Positions 11,290 to 22,764 of a DNA stretch of 64,000 nucleotides are shown one piece after another (the stretch's first letter is position 1; each line of letters opens with the position of its first letter). The notes under the pieces were generated by a model. The model made no database searches and was not told where the DNA came from. It saw only the letters and a list, made by a program, of their open reading frames with translations. A program made the position numbers and the translations under genes. Origin of the DNA: Phocoena phocoena (lineage: Eukaryota > Chordata > Mammalia > Artiodactyla > Phocoenidae); NCBI RefSeq assembly GCF_963924675.1, contig NC_089235.1:58020520-58084519 (forward strand). The letters run 5' to 3'.

Positions 11290-13140
11290 AATAGGAAATG
11301 TGAGAATAAATCACCAGAACGGGTAATCAAATGCCAAAGTGGGTGGTACAGATAAGTGTTCCAGGAAGAATATGGGTAAAGTGCATAAGAATGTAGGATG
11401 TACTACCATTTTGTTCTGGTAGGATTATTCCAAAGGTGTACTACTTATCAAGACTAGGCAAAATCGCTCGTTTAAGGAAGCAAGAAAATAAAACTCCTCC
11501 TTCATCTCTCAAAGAAGCTATTGAATTTTTTTCTCATTACCTTTGAGAAGCTTCTTCATCAGTCTTCTGAAATAGGACCCCTTGAGGCTTCACTCTCATA
11601 TCTTACCTAGCTCAACAAACCAGTTGTCTTGTTTTTTCCTGTTTTAATCTGGAGGTTTCTGGCCATATTTGCCTAAATTTTCATGCCTCATTTGCAAGGC
11701 AGAAAACTGTTGTTAAATAAGGCTTGGCAACAGACTGCATGGGTGCACAATTAGTCTGGAATCCTCTGAAAGAGCTGAGATAACCCCGGCAAAAGAGTCT
11801 TATCTGGCTTGTTTTTACAAATCGAAAACAAGTTGCTGAACACGGGTTTATCTTGAACAACTCAGATAACTTCCTAATTGCCAACCAACTTTCTGTTATT
11901 GGGAAATACTATACCAAGAGGCTGACTGTGTAAAATATGTGGAAATTTTCATCACGCATTTATATTCCGGCTAGAAAGATGATGTTGTTTAAAGAACAGG
12001 CAAGGGTTGAAATGCCATTGAAAGTGTACAAAGTCCCTGCTAGTCAAAAAGCTGTCCCAACTGGGCTCACATATCAACAGCATTGTGACTTTTTGTTTTG
12101 CCTTTATCACAACTTGGTGTATAATGAGCCATTTACCTGCCTGGGACGAGGGCAGTTGCCATTTCCCTCTTTTGTTTGAAAAGGTGTGTTTCAGAGTCGT
12201 GTGCTTGATGCTCTATACACAAGAGCTTTCTATTCGAGGTGTTCCCAAAAATCTCCAAGAAATTTGGAAGATACGTTTAGAACTCCTCAAGATCAAAAGC
12301 TTCCTGTAAAACTTGAGGGGGTGGAGAGGGACTGGAATTCCGAAGGCTTCAAAGGAAAGGAAAAAACATGCTAATTTTCAGCCATGGAATTGATTACCAA
12401 AAAATAAAAGTGGTTTATCCCACCAAAGAGGAAAGGTGAATGGTACATGCTGTTTCCACACTTTGGCAAGAGGGATACTACATTGCCAGGGAAATACCAC
12501 AAAGGGGAGGAAAAAATATTATTACGGGAAGATAGTAAAGTAAAGGAGGCTAGAGTCTGACAGTGGGAAGAAGCAGATGCATTCCAGTGACGCTCTGCAG
12601 GAAGTTTAATAAAATGTTGCCTCAGATCTGGCAACTACTAAACATCAGGTCTAACTGAGCATTTATTCAAGTCTTCTAACAGTCACAGGAACAAGAAACT
12701 GGAGGATAGGCTGAAAAGTAAAAATAAACAATAACAAGTCTTTTGTATGTGGCAAACTGCAGATTAAAACCAACTCTGCTTTTTCTGGAGGATTTCATTA
12801 TGCAAAAGGACTCAGTTCCACACGAAATAGGACACTTTTTTTAAATCAGCTGGCAGTAAATTTGGATAATGAAGAAGATGAGCCTCTCGATTTGAATACA
12901 TTTTTGAAATAGGAGTGACAAGAAGGAAAAACGGTGTCAAGAACCGAGGTAGAAAATAGCTAAGTCATTTACCAACAGGAAGTTTGGGAGAAAACAAAAT
13001 GAAACTTTTAAAGAAATCTAAATCTATACCTAGGAACTGTGAGACTCTTAAAATACCTGTGAAAGAATTTTTATCTGTGAAAAGTCATTCTCAGCCTCTT
13101 ACGTGGGATATAAATTCTTAGCTTGAGTTCATTCTAGAAT
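11290..13140. other. Unassigned DNA, no gene recognised
   Basis: Several frames of 60-87 codons occur on both strands (for example 11937-12179 plus and 12371-12634 minus). None shows a known domain, signal peptide or codon pattern that would support a gene. No repeat is recognised. This is one of the longer stretches free of obvious transposons. Confidence 0.45.
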
Positions 13141-13149
13141 TCACGTGTG

Positions 13150-13400
13150 GTTCAAACACAAGACTATGGACCAGAAGGGACATGTAACCTTAAACAGCTT
13201 ACTTCATGCTCTGAGACGCACAGCTTACTTCCTGCTCTGAGATGCAGTTTTGCTCTCACAGTAAAACGGGAATGATATTGATCCCTTGAGGTTAATGTGA
13301 TGATAAACAAGAATATTTATAAATACTTTCACACTTCCTTGGCATACACTAGATGCTCAACCACAGGAGTCAGTCATTATTAATCTTATCATCACAGTCA
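13150..13400 (+). mobile_element. MIR SINE carrying an internal tandem duplication
   Basis: 'ggttcaaacacaagactatgg', 'cagttttgctctcacagtaaaacggg', 'gaatgatattgatccc' and 'cttggcatacactagatgctcaa' follow the MIR order. A 26-bp unit in the middle is doubled and is listed separately. Confidence 0.7.
13194..13245. repeat. Tandem duplication, 26 bp x 2
   Basis: The unit beginning acagcttacttc and ending at about cgc is present at 13194-13219 and again at 13220-13245. The copies differ at two positions (a/c and c/t). The copies abut exactly. Confidence 0.93.
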
Positions 13401-14054
13401 CCAGGATCTTGGCTCACTTTGCCCCAAGACCTAAGACACAAGGAACTTTGCCTGAATTCTGAGGGGAGGGCCTGTAATTAAACAGAAATAAAAACTAACA
13501 AATTTTCTAACGAATATTTTTCTAAAGAAAAATGGTTCAGTGAGAGCAAGCAGTGTTGACGGTATTAATGCTTACATGTCAGCAGGGTTTAGTGCCATGA
13601 AGTAGGAATAGTGCCAAATCAGGCAAAAGCTGGTTAGGATGTTATGACACCAAAGTGGCTACAGGACAGGAAGTAGCTAAACATGGCATTAAATGTCACT
13701 GACTTCCTTGCTGAGAGAGTTCTTTCTCATTCAGTTCTTTTAGTTCCTAATTAACTCAAGGGGAAAGTATCAGTAAGCACTAAAACCTCTGCGTTTTTAA
13801 CATCTCTCTAACACTTCCTTATCTCCCTGTTAACAAAGACAGAGCAGATCTCAGGTCTAGAGTTCTTACAGGTAAGCATGTCTACCTAAAACTTTTTAAC
13901 ATGATTTGTTTTCATTGTCTTTGTTCTATGACTGCCTTTTATTTATAACCATATGTTGCTTTTCCAATTAAAGTTAGTAATAAAAAATTTGCCTTCAAAA
14001 TACACATATGTACATAAAAATGAGTGTATATAAAGAAGAATATTAAGTAAATAA
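13401..14054. other. Unassigned A+T-rich DNA
   Basis: No gene or repeat is recognised in this stretch. Confidence 0.45.
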
Positions 14055-14255
14055 TTGCTCAGCCTGTCACTAGTTGTACGTTCTTGGTAAGATTGCTTCA
14101 ACTTTCTATGCCCTAGTTTCTTACTTTATTATGGGGTAATAATTGTACTTACCTCATAGGGCTTTAAAAAGATTAATCAAATGATATATGTGAAGTGTTA
14201 AACAGAATGCCTAGTGTGTAGTAATACAGGCTCAATAAAAACTTGCTATGATTTC
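14055..14255 (+). mobile_element. MIR SINE
   Basis: 'cactagttgtacgttcttgg', 'ccctagtttcttactttattatggggtaataat', 'acctcatagggctttaaaaagatt' and 'gtagtaatacaggctcaataaa' are in the MIR order, including the well-kept 'acctcatagggtt'-like core. Confidence 0.85.
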
Positions 14256-14445
14256 AGAAGTCAATTCCTGAGTTCAAAGCATCATTCTATGTAACCAATC
14301 TTCTTAACAGTCTGGTTATCCAAATTATCTCCTACTTAAAAGGGGGTAAGTTAATATTATTATTAAATAAATAGTACAAAACATGTACATCCACATAGCC
14401 ATACAGAGCTGTCAATTATTTCACTCCCAATAACTGACAGACTTT

Positions 14446-14519
14446 AAAAAATTCAGCAAGGCCATCCAGTATATCAGAAAAGAAAAAATTCAGCAAGGCC
14501 ATCCAGTATATCAGAAAAG
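14446..14519. repeat. Perfect tandem duplication, 37 bp x 2
   Basis: The unit at 14446-14482 (aaaaaattcagcaaggccat...) is repeated without a mismatch at 14483-14519. The lack of any difference suggests a recent duplication. Confidence 0.95.
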
Positions 14520-15124
14520 AGGTTCACATAGCTATATGTGATTGAATGATAACCAAACTGACACCAAGCATCCCAGGAAACATACAATAACGCTTCTGAG
14601 GTTCTCAGAGGTGGAAGAAAGCAAAGAGAGAAATGTAATTAAAAATTAAAGATAAGGGAAAGTAGGGAATGGAAGGGCCCTAGCAAAGAATTCCTTCTAT
14701 AGTATGTTAACAACTATTCAAATTCCCATGACTGCACGAAACTCTGTTGACCAACTCTCCTAATCCCTCAGATGACATGGAGTGAAGACAGACAGGAAGT
14801 TATCCCATGTGTTCTCCATGACAGGAGTAGAGGAAGGAGCAGGTCTATCTCTAGTGCTTGTAAGGAGGCCCACACACCTTAGACCTGATTTTTTTAACTT
14901 ATAAATAAAGCTAACAAGCTGATAAATTAAAAGGTGTTTAGTTTTACTAACATGTTACCAACTCACAGAATTGACTCAAATTTAGATTTATTGGATTCTG
15001 TGAAGTTTCACACCAAAACATGAAGGTGCTGATAGATTCAACTCCTACACCTTCTTCCAATCTTTCCCCCTTTTCTTACCACCCAGACTCCATCCCTAAC
15101 TGTGAAAGGCCTCACAAACACACG
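14520..15124. other. Unassigned DNA
   Basis: No gene or repeat is recognised between the tandem duplication and the MLT1 LTR. Confidence 0.45.
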
Positions 15125-15293
15125 TGTTGTTAAGGACTAAATATTTGCATCCCCTCTTAAATTCATATGTGGAAGCCCTAAACCCTCAGTGTGGCGATAT
15201 TTGAAAGTAAGGAAGTAATTAAAGCTAAATGAGGTCATAGGGTAGGGCCCTGATGCCATAGGATTAGTGTCTCTATAAGAAGACCTATCAGAG

Positions 15294-15344
<51 letters not shown>

Positions 15345-15571
15345 CCTCCCACTTGCATCTGTGCACACACACACATTGAGGAAAGGCCATAGAGGACATA
15401 GGGAGAAGCTGGCCATCTACAACCCAGAAAGAGAGTTCTCACCAAAAATCAAATTGGTCAGAGCTTTGATCTTAGACTTCCAGCCTCCAGAGCTTTGAGA
15501 AAATTAATTTCTGTTGTTTAAGCCAACCAATCTATGGTATTTGGTTATGGCAGCCCAAGCTGACTAAGGCA
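15125..15571 (+). mobile_element. MLT1-type MaLR LTR, near full length
   Basis: It begins TGTTGTTAAGGACTAAA and runs through 'ttcatatgtggaagccctaaaccctcagtg', 'aaatgaggtcatagggtagggcc', 'ggattagtgtctctataagaag', a CT-rich tract, 'acttccagcctccagagc', 'atttctgttgtttaagcca' and 'tatggtatttggttatggcagcc', ending GACTAAGGCA. The TG...CA ends and this order are those of MLT1-type LTRs. No target duplication is evident. Confidence 0.9.
15296..15340. repeat. (CT)n microsatellite inside the MLT1 LTR
   Basis: About 45 bases of uninterrupted CT lie where MLT1 LTRs naturally carry a short CT-rich tract, so it is probably an expansion of an element-borne seed. Confidence 0.95.
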
Positions 15572-15697
15572 TGTATAAACAGTCTGCACTGCATCCACGC
15601 TCTGTCCACACTCCCTACAAACAGCAACCCTTTATTCACCCTGTACCTGGGGATGTGCACCATGATGACACAGGATGCCATCAAGAGGAGAGCCCTG

Positions 15698-16304
15698 TTC
15701 ATTGCAGCCCTATTTACAATAGCCAGGACATGGAAGCAACCTAAGTGTCCATCAACAGATGAATGGGTAAAGAAGATGTGGCACATATATACAATGGAAT
15801 ATTACTCAGCCATAAAAAGAAATGAAATTGAGTTATTTGTAGTGATGTGGATAGACCTAGAGTCTGTCATACAGAGTGAGGTAAGTCAGAAAGAGAAAAA
15901 CAAATACCGTATGCTAATGCATATATATGGAATCTAAAAAAAAAAAATGGTTATGAAGAACCTAGGGGCAGGACAGGAATAAAGATGCAGATGTAGAGAA
16001 TGGACTTGAGGACACGGGGAGGGGGAAGGGTAAGCTGGGACAAAGTGAGAGAGTGGCATGGACTTATATACACTACCAAATGTAAAATAGATAGCTAGTG
16101 GGAAGCAACCGCATAGCACAGGGAGATCAGCTTGGTGCTTTGTGACCACCTAGAGGGGTGGGATAGGGAGGGTGGGAGGGAGATGCAAGAGGGAGGAGAC
16201 ATGGGGATATATGTATATGTATAGCTGATTCACTTTTTTATAAAGCAGAAACTAACACACCATTGTAAAGCAATTTTACTCTAATAAGGATATTAAGAAA
16301 AAAA
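15698..16304 (+). mobile_element. 5'-truncated L1, 3' UTR end, with target duplication
   Basis: It begins with the end of ORF2 and L1 tail text ('tatttacaatagccaggacatgg', 'atggaatattactcagccataaaaag'), then a purine-rich 3' UTR ('ggacacggggagggggaagggtaagc'), and ends in A9 near 16304. A perfect 15-bp target-site duplication, aagaggagagccctg, lies at 15683-15697 and 16305-16319. This is a clean target-primed insertion. The open frame at 15653-15937 is a chimera of flanking DNA and L1. Confidence 0.95.
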
Positions 16305-16319
16305 AAGAGGAGAGCCCTG

Positions 16320-16640
16320 GGCAGAGACCCATGCAGATCCTGGAAGCCTACTCAGAACTATTTGTCCAGGGAATTTAGAAAGTATGAGTACCCAGAATGT
16401 GGTCTGAAAGGGTGGGCACCGGCTCTGGGTGAGCAGGCACCCTTGACTCTAAGGAATCCTCGCCTTCCAGAGAGGAGTATGAATAAAGGAGGCCCAGAGG
16501 GTCCTCTCAAAGATGTGGACCTAATGCTCAGGGTGTACATCTAAAGACTCAAAGTTTATAGGTCTGTGGTGCCTCAGAGAAGTAGAATTTTTCCTTTTCA
16601 GAATCTCTGGTGATTCTGGCAACCATGGCCCATTGGAAAA
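16320..16640. other. Host DNA to the right of the L1 insertion
   Basis: Together with 15572-15697 this forms the pre-insertion site. It is richer in G+C than its surroundings and has open frames of 60 codons on both strands at 16358-16544, but I recognise no product and several stops cross the joined sequence. It could be an unrecognised old repeat or gene relic. Confidence 0.4.
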
Positions 16641-16649
16641 CACTGTTCT

Positions 16650-16890
16650 AAAGAGGAAGTATTGTGTAGTAGTTAAAGGCATGGCTCAATGTGGTTAAGT
16701 GCATTCTAATCCAAAATATCCAGCCTTGAATACTTCCCCTATTATGCTAGCCATGGAACTCTACACAAGTTACTTATATACGCCCGATTTCCTCACTGTC
16801 AAACGGGATGAATATAGTACCTATTTCATATGGTTGTTACGAGAACGCGATGAGTGAATATATATAAAACACTTACTCGTGTGTCTCATT
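16650..16890 (+). mobile_element. MIR SINE
   Basis: 'tgtgtagtagttaaaggcatgg', 'tctacacaagttacttatat', 'atttcctcactgtcaaacggg', 'gaatatagtacctatttcatatggttgttacgag' follow a full MIR plan from head to core. Confidence 0.82.
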
Positions 16891-18389
16891 CACAGTAAAA
16901 AAAAAAATCAAGAAAAGTTGGTAAACATTCACTCCTATTTGAAATAGCCATGGGTTCAGTGTGCAGGGAAAAAAGTATTTATCGATTAATAAACTGCAAA
17001 CACTGGATAGGTAAATATATTTAAACCAATGTCTATTGTAAGGTTTTTGACAGATGAGAACATTTAAACCCTCTATGTGTTCTTCCTATATTCATTATCT
17101 TTCTCTTTCATTAACTCTCATAATTGAAAGTTGGTTTGAAATATGAAAGGCAATTGGGCGGCCAAGGGGATAAAATTGTTGCCTCTACATAGTGTGAAAG
17201 TCATTCTGTCTCTGGTATGTAAATTCCCATTAGTGAAAGTGCCAAGTCCATGTGCACCTAGAAGAATTTCCCATTTCTAGGATTACCAAATAGTCCCGTG
17301 AAAGAATACCTCACTGCTTGTTTCCAGCATACTAAATTCCTAATGACTTTTCCCCCCGCGGAAAAGGCATGCTTATTCTTCCAGACTAAGCAAATGCTTA
17401 TTCAGAACACAGATCTAAAAAAGCATGCAGGCTAACGAAATAATATTTCAGATCTCACATTTCCATGTGGCAGAACAGGAATAGAAAGAAATCCTACTAA
17501 AGCTGGTACTGACATTCCCAGATGTGCAGCCATTAACACATGCTAAAACTGGCTTTTTAAAGAGTCTGTGCATTTTTCTCCAAAGGAATATAAAATATTA
17601 TTCTCCAAAGCAGCCCCATAATGCTCTGTCTTCCTTAACTTAGGAGTTATCAAAGCAGCAAGAGATGTTCTGGAACATTGCCACTGTCGTGAATGCCACG
17701 AGTGGGGAAAAAGGAAGACGATGTAAATCAGTGTGGTATTTATATTCCTTCTTGGTTATTTTGAGTTCTTACAGAACCATGCAATATTGATTTAGGGTGG
17801 GATTAGCCCAAAGTTGTCCATGCATCCCTGAAAAGTTTAGCTGAGGGCCTGTTTATGCTTTATTGTTTACTGCAGTCCAACATATTTCTGGTGATAAAGA
17901 TGGGATTCTGTCAAAAAGTTCAGTGAGAGTAAGTAAATCCACTCTCTAGCAGTACTGGTAAACTATTAAATGCAGCCTCTGCCTGGACCAGTGGTACATG
18001 TTGTGATTGAAATGACTCCTTTGGGGAATATTGAAGAATTTTATGTCATCCAACCTTTCAAAATGTATTAAAATGAAGTCCAGACATTATCATAATAATT
18101 TACATCACCTAGAGTCAGAAGCTATTGATTATTCACCAGAGAGTGAAGCCACAAGGATGATCCCATAAAGCCTTAGGACGCTGCGATATTTACCACAGTA
18201 TTCATAAATGCCAAGTCCAAGATAGGTTTGGATTCCAGGTCTGGCTTACCAAAAATCATTGATGATATTAAACAAAAAAAAATTTTTAGAAGCTTCCTTG
18301 ACAAGGTTTCTGAGCTCAGCATCCACTCTTCAGGACCGCACTGAGTTCACAGGTGTGCGTGAATGTGCCAATGTTGAAATTTCCCAATA
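16891..18389. other. Unassigned DNA
   Basis: No gene, repeat or strong regulatory signature is recognised. Confidence 0.45.
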
Positions 18390-18490
18390 AGCTTACATTA
18401 GGCATAAGAATGTCTTAGTCATCACTATATCCCAACTCCTTAGTACCATAGCTCACCCATAATAGGCTTTTAATTAAACATAAACTAAAA
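18390..18490 (+). mobile_element. Possible L2 LINE 3' end
   Basis: 'cactatatcccaactccttagtacc', 'catagctcacccataataggctttt', read together, resemble the L2 tail 'tatccccagcgcctagcacagtgcctgg...aggcgctcaat'. It is strongly diverged. Confidence 0.45.
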
Positions 18491-19534
18491 ATATGATAAA
18501 TTTCTATTCAATAGTAAAACGGACATCATCTTTAGTGGTTCGTACCACTAACTTTATTTTCATCAAAATAGTTTTACTACAGGACCTTTCAGCAGATTCT
18601 TCCAATGGCAAGTTACAAGGAGGAGTGCAGTAGACTGACTGCATTAACGCAGCCTTCCCGTCCCCATTTCACCCATTTCTGTGTCCCAGATTTTTGTCAA
18701 ATAAACTTATAATCTCCCCAGCTCTGAGGTAGGGCCTGATTATGTGACATGCTTTAGCTAAATAAATGTTTTGTTTATTGTTGTATGCCACCGAAGAGTT
18801 GTGATTGTTTGTTTTATGACGTTAGCTAGCTGATTCAGGGAGCTAGTTTAGTGCTCCCGTATTTGGCTTGTGTGCTAAGTCTTCTGGAAAATAGCATTGA
18901 CCTTTCTGCTCAAAAGCAGGAAAAGTAGAAAGTTTGTCATCTACTCCACCTAAGTCATTCCTAGCTTACAGCTTTTTGGTAAAGTTTTACATAATATGCA
19001 TAATAATCTACTTTTCCACCTTGAGTATTCGGTGCCATACCAATTTTTTTTAAAAAACCTTACTTTCTGTTTAATTTGTTTTGCCAAACAAGCACAGTGA
19101 AAACTTTAGTCTGACTAATTGTACAGAAAACAGAATTTGTAAGCAGGCCATGCCTTTTTTTTTTTTTTAACCTCAAAATATCTATACCGCTCCTAAAAAA
19201 ATACATGTACGCATGCTACAATACCGTGAGTGTGAAGTTGGACATGTATGCTTTCCTTTCAATTGCGGAACGGGGCTTTTCCCTAAGAACAAGATGGCTC
19301 CGAGAGAGCCAATGCTTACTTCTCACAATAAATATCATCTTCAGAGTTAAATTATGCATAAACCGACAAAGCAGCTTTCGTGGTCCCACAAGAGTAGCGC
19401 ATCACAATTCTGTTTAGGAGATGTACTGATCATGAACTTCTATAAGAATTTTTTTTTCCCTAAGCCAAGAAAAGACTCTTTGGCATGTCACCAAATAGTG
19501 CAGAAATGTCTTTGGCTTAGTGCTAACGATTATA
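18491..19534. other. Unassigned DNA, possible old LTR-like piece
   Basis: Bases 18640-18860 have a pattern like the 3' part of old MLT-type LTRs (tgacatgctttagctaaataaatg...), but the match is weak. An 8-bp hairpin with spacer tcgt lies at 18532-18551. Frames of 63-70 codons at 19205-19545 are not supported as genes. Confidence 0.4.
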
Positions 19535-19655
19535 ACAGACTCTGAGCTCTTTGAAGGTGTAAGCTGGGTTTTATTTGTCTGCTTATGCCAAGTATTGAGA
19601 AGGCACTTGGTAGAAGCTACTTAATATTTGCCAAATGAATGGCTAGATGATTAAA
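19535..19655 (+). mobile_element. L2 LINE 3' end fragment
   Basis: 'gactctgagctctttgaagg', then 'attgagaaggcacttggtagaagctacttaatatttgccaaatgaatgg' corresponds to the L2 tail 'aagctccttgaggg...gtgcctggcac...gtgctcaataaatatttgttgaatgaatg'. Confidence 0.65.
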
Positions 19656-20139
19656 CACATTCATCTCTGAAGGCACTTCTGAAACAGCCTGGTTAACCAT
19701 CATGGGAAGGGTAAAATTCAAAAGGGCAGAGAATTGAAATTAGACCCATCTATGAAGATTAGGTATTTTGCCAATGTACTTTGCTCCGGGCCCTCTAATT
19801 TGAACAAGAATCGGTACTGTCACAACTTCCCTGTCAATCTGTACTTAGACAGGTGAGTACACTACTGTATGTACTGCTCTTGGTTAGTTTTTACTAACTG
19901 TATTCTTTATCAGGAATCATAACTGTTCCTGCCTGTATAACCAGACCAGACATTCATTCATTCATCTATTGATATGGTGAAACCTATTTGTATCCTCCAC
20001 GTGTTCTCCAAGAATGTTCAGTCAATTAGAGTGTGAGAGCTTTAAACAAATAATTTTAAAACAAAATAGTAAGTGCAATACCAGAGAACACTGGAAAAAA
20101 ATTTACTATTCTCTAATTTCTCTTCAGCTGGAGACAACA

Positions 20140-20400
20140 TGAACTCTTTATAAAGGAGGTGACATTTATGCTAAAACTTAATGAACGAAAAGGAGTTAAT
20201 TTAATCCCACATTGGGTACTTAACTGTATTTTGGGATATGTGAATACCACAGTGAATAAGAAAGATAAGGTTGCTTCTCTCATGTGGCTCATTCTCTAAT
20301 GATGGAGTAATAGACAAAATTACAATTACAATATACTTCATCAAATACAATGATATTAGGAAATTATCAAACCTAATAAAAGAGAAAATTGGAAGCGATG
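20140..20400 (-). mobile_element. Probable L2 relic, antisense
   Basis: 'gaataccacagtgaataagaaagataaggttgcttctctcatgtggctcattctctaatg', read in pieces, fits the reverse of the L2 3' region (aacaaaacagacaaggtccctgccctcatggagcttacattctag). Confidence 0.55.
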
Positions 20401-20404
20401 GACG

Positions 20405-20500
20405 GGACCTTGTCTTATTCCTCTTTCTGCTATAGAACTGATGCAGTACTTGGTACATGGTTCAAACTACAAAATCTTATTACATGAATAAATGAAGGTC
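20405..20500 (+). mobile_element. Possible L2 tail fragment
   Basis: 'gaccttgtcttattcctctttctgc', 'gcagtacttggtacatgg' and 'atgaataaatgaagg' fit a diverged L2 3' end in the plus direction. Confidence 0.4.
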
Positions 20501-20699
20501 ACAAAATCTGTATTGCAAAATTCAAGATTCACTGACCTAGATAGGCTATGATCAGCTAACTCAGCTTTAAAAATGCCCCTCTCATATGAATCTGAAGCAA
20601 TACAAATGTTAGGAGAATTTTCCCTAGAGCTTAAGCATCCATAATGTAGCAAGAAAAAAAAAAAACTCAATAAAGTATACTGTCCCTCTGTCTGAGTGA

Positions 20700-21070
20700 A
20701 CGTGGGGATTGAAAAGGAAAAGGTACGTGAAATGGTAATAGCTCAGTCAGAAAACAGAAGCCATTCCAGATAGTTAAAGAAGAGAGACATTAATACAGGG
20801 GATAGACTATATTGGTAATTGAAGAGCTGAAAAACTAAGCAGGGGATTGTGAAGTCACCCAGATGTTATCAACAGCAGGAAGCTTCTACCACTTCTAAGA
20901 ATGGAGGGAACAAGGGAGCTGGAGCCTCCTGCTGGAAGGAAATAATTCAGTATACCTGGTGGGAAGCAGACCTCACTGGAAAGTTCTCCACCCACAGCTG
21001 AAGCCACAGATGAGAATCATCTCTGCTAGAGGCAGTACCTGAAGCACAGAGAGACAGAGAGGGGGGAGAA
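20700..21070. repeat. Possible unnamed old interspersed repeat
   Basis: The stretch 'acattaatacaggggatagac...attggtaattgaagagctg...aagggagctggagcctcc' has the feel of a mammalian repeat, and the stretch at 48100-48600 is loosely similar in order. I cannot name it. It could equally be unique DNA. Confidence 0.3.
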
Positions 21071-22764
21071 ATCCTCTGTTCAGTGGTGTGCTGATAATCA
21101 GGCTCTCCCTCTGCAAAATAAATCCCCAATTTGTAGTATTTGCCAATTTCCATATTGTAAATACTTCCAATGTCATTGATTTCAAAGTACCAAGAATTAA
21201 CAACCCACTTGAAAAATTAATGAGGATTTCACAATCTGTTCTTGCAGCCAGTATCGAGTGGTTTCAGCACACTGCCGGGGCTTCTTCCTGCGCTTCTACC
21301 AGAGCTTCCTTCCCTGAAGCCAGGGGAAGAGGCAGCCTGAAAAAAATGTATAAAACATTCACGGAACCTGGACACAGTATTCACAGAGATTATCATGTTA
21401 TGCTCTAAGGAGCGCTATTCCCACTTTATTCTTTGTGAATTTTGCCCCTGGAGTTCACCTTTCTGCTCTACATGTGCTCAACACAAAAAACACTTCTATG
21501 TTTTCTGGATGCAGGATCCATCGAAAAATATACAAATAAAAGTAAACTTTAGAGGAAAGCTTTGCACTAGAATTATATCAATAAGGACTCATCAAGGTTC
21601 AGAGAGTCTAGGAAGCAGGTGATTTTTTTCTGACCACTGTAACTGCTAAAGTGGAATTCCACTTTTATGCCCTAAGGAAAATACTCAGATTTTATAGCTA
21701 CAGAGGCTGCTTAATGGTGTTACATATGGACTTTCAGGATGTCCATGATTTATGCACTGTGTGAAAGGCTTTTCAGATTTAACTCAATCTCAAGTTATTC
21801 TTTCCACCAAAAGCAACAAGGGTATAAAACCCCCCTGTGACTGTCACAGCCTGGCAAAAAAATTACATTAAGTTGAGACATGATTCATCCCATCTCCAGT
21901 GTTTTGGTTTTTTTTTTAAGGTAAAAGCTTGTCTTTGATTGCTATTTATGTTTATACCAAACATTCCTTCTGGATTTTTCTTTAGACTTTCAGTAGTCTA
22001 TGTCATGTATATTTAATCTCTCAGGAAGTCTCCAAATATGTGTCAGTGAGATTGTCCCTGCTCTTCATTCACTTACCCTAAAAAAAAAAAAAAATTTTGT
22101 CTGAAATTAAAGTGGTAATGGATTCAGTTTGGAGAAGGGTTTGTCTTCAAACAGTTGGGATCTGAAAACAAGTACTACCATTGATTTTGTTTTTAATAGC
22201 CATCATTTTCCCCAGACTTCCCCTGGGAAAGGATTTGAAAGGAGTCAAGGTTTTCCACTTATATTAGAGTGAGCAGTTCAGTTCAGCTCTGTTTTTATGT
22301 CTTGGAGCTATCTGGGGGATTACTTTTATGCTAGCCTAAAATGTTCACTATTAAGACAATGGGTTAGTTTTTTACATTATCATAGGCATACTACTTTAAT
22401 AAATATTTATTAATGTTCCTATCTTAGAGAATGTGTAAAAGAAAAATAATAGATATACAAAGATTTTTCTGAGATCAGTTTGATGGAAGTGAATTGCTCT
22501 GGGATCCAAATTCCCATGCGTGACTAACAATGCAATCCTCACAACTCCATAATAGACACTGGAAAGCTGAGCAAGAAGAACCTTCTGGAAACATAGGAGT
22601 TGGAGGTAGATAATATATTTTTAGATGGCAAATTTGTTCATCTAGTAATTTAAAATAATCAAAAGACATGAAAATGTTAACATTTGCTTTAGAGTCTTAA
22701 AAGCCAATCATTTGAGACTAAGGTTTGGAAGAGGACTTAAAAATTTAGATGTTCTTATAGGGGA
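21071..22764. other. Unassigned DNA
   Basis: Frames of 75-106 codons at 21088-21408 and 21395-21622 overlap and show no known motif. No gene is supported. A 14-base A run sits at about 22081. Confidence 0.45.

Noticed and set aside
15137..15445. 102-codon frame with Arg-Glu repeats
   Set aside because: It is the (CT)n tract of an MLT1 LTR read in the antisense direction.
18532..18551. 8-bp hairpin with spacer tcgt
   Set aside because: Too short to stand out from chance and without terminator context in a mammal.
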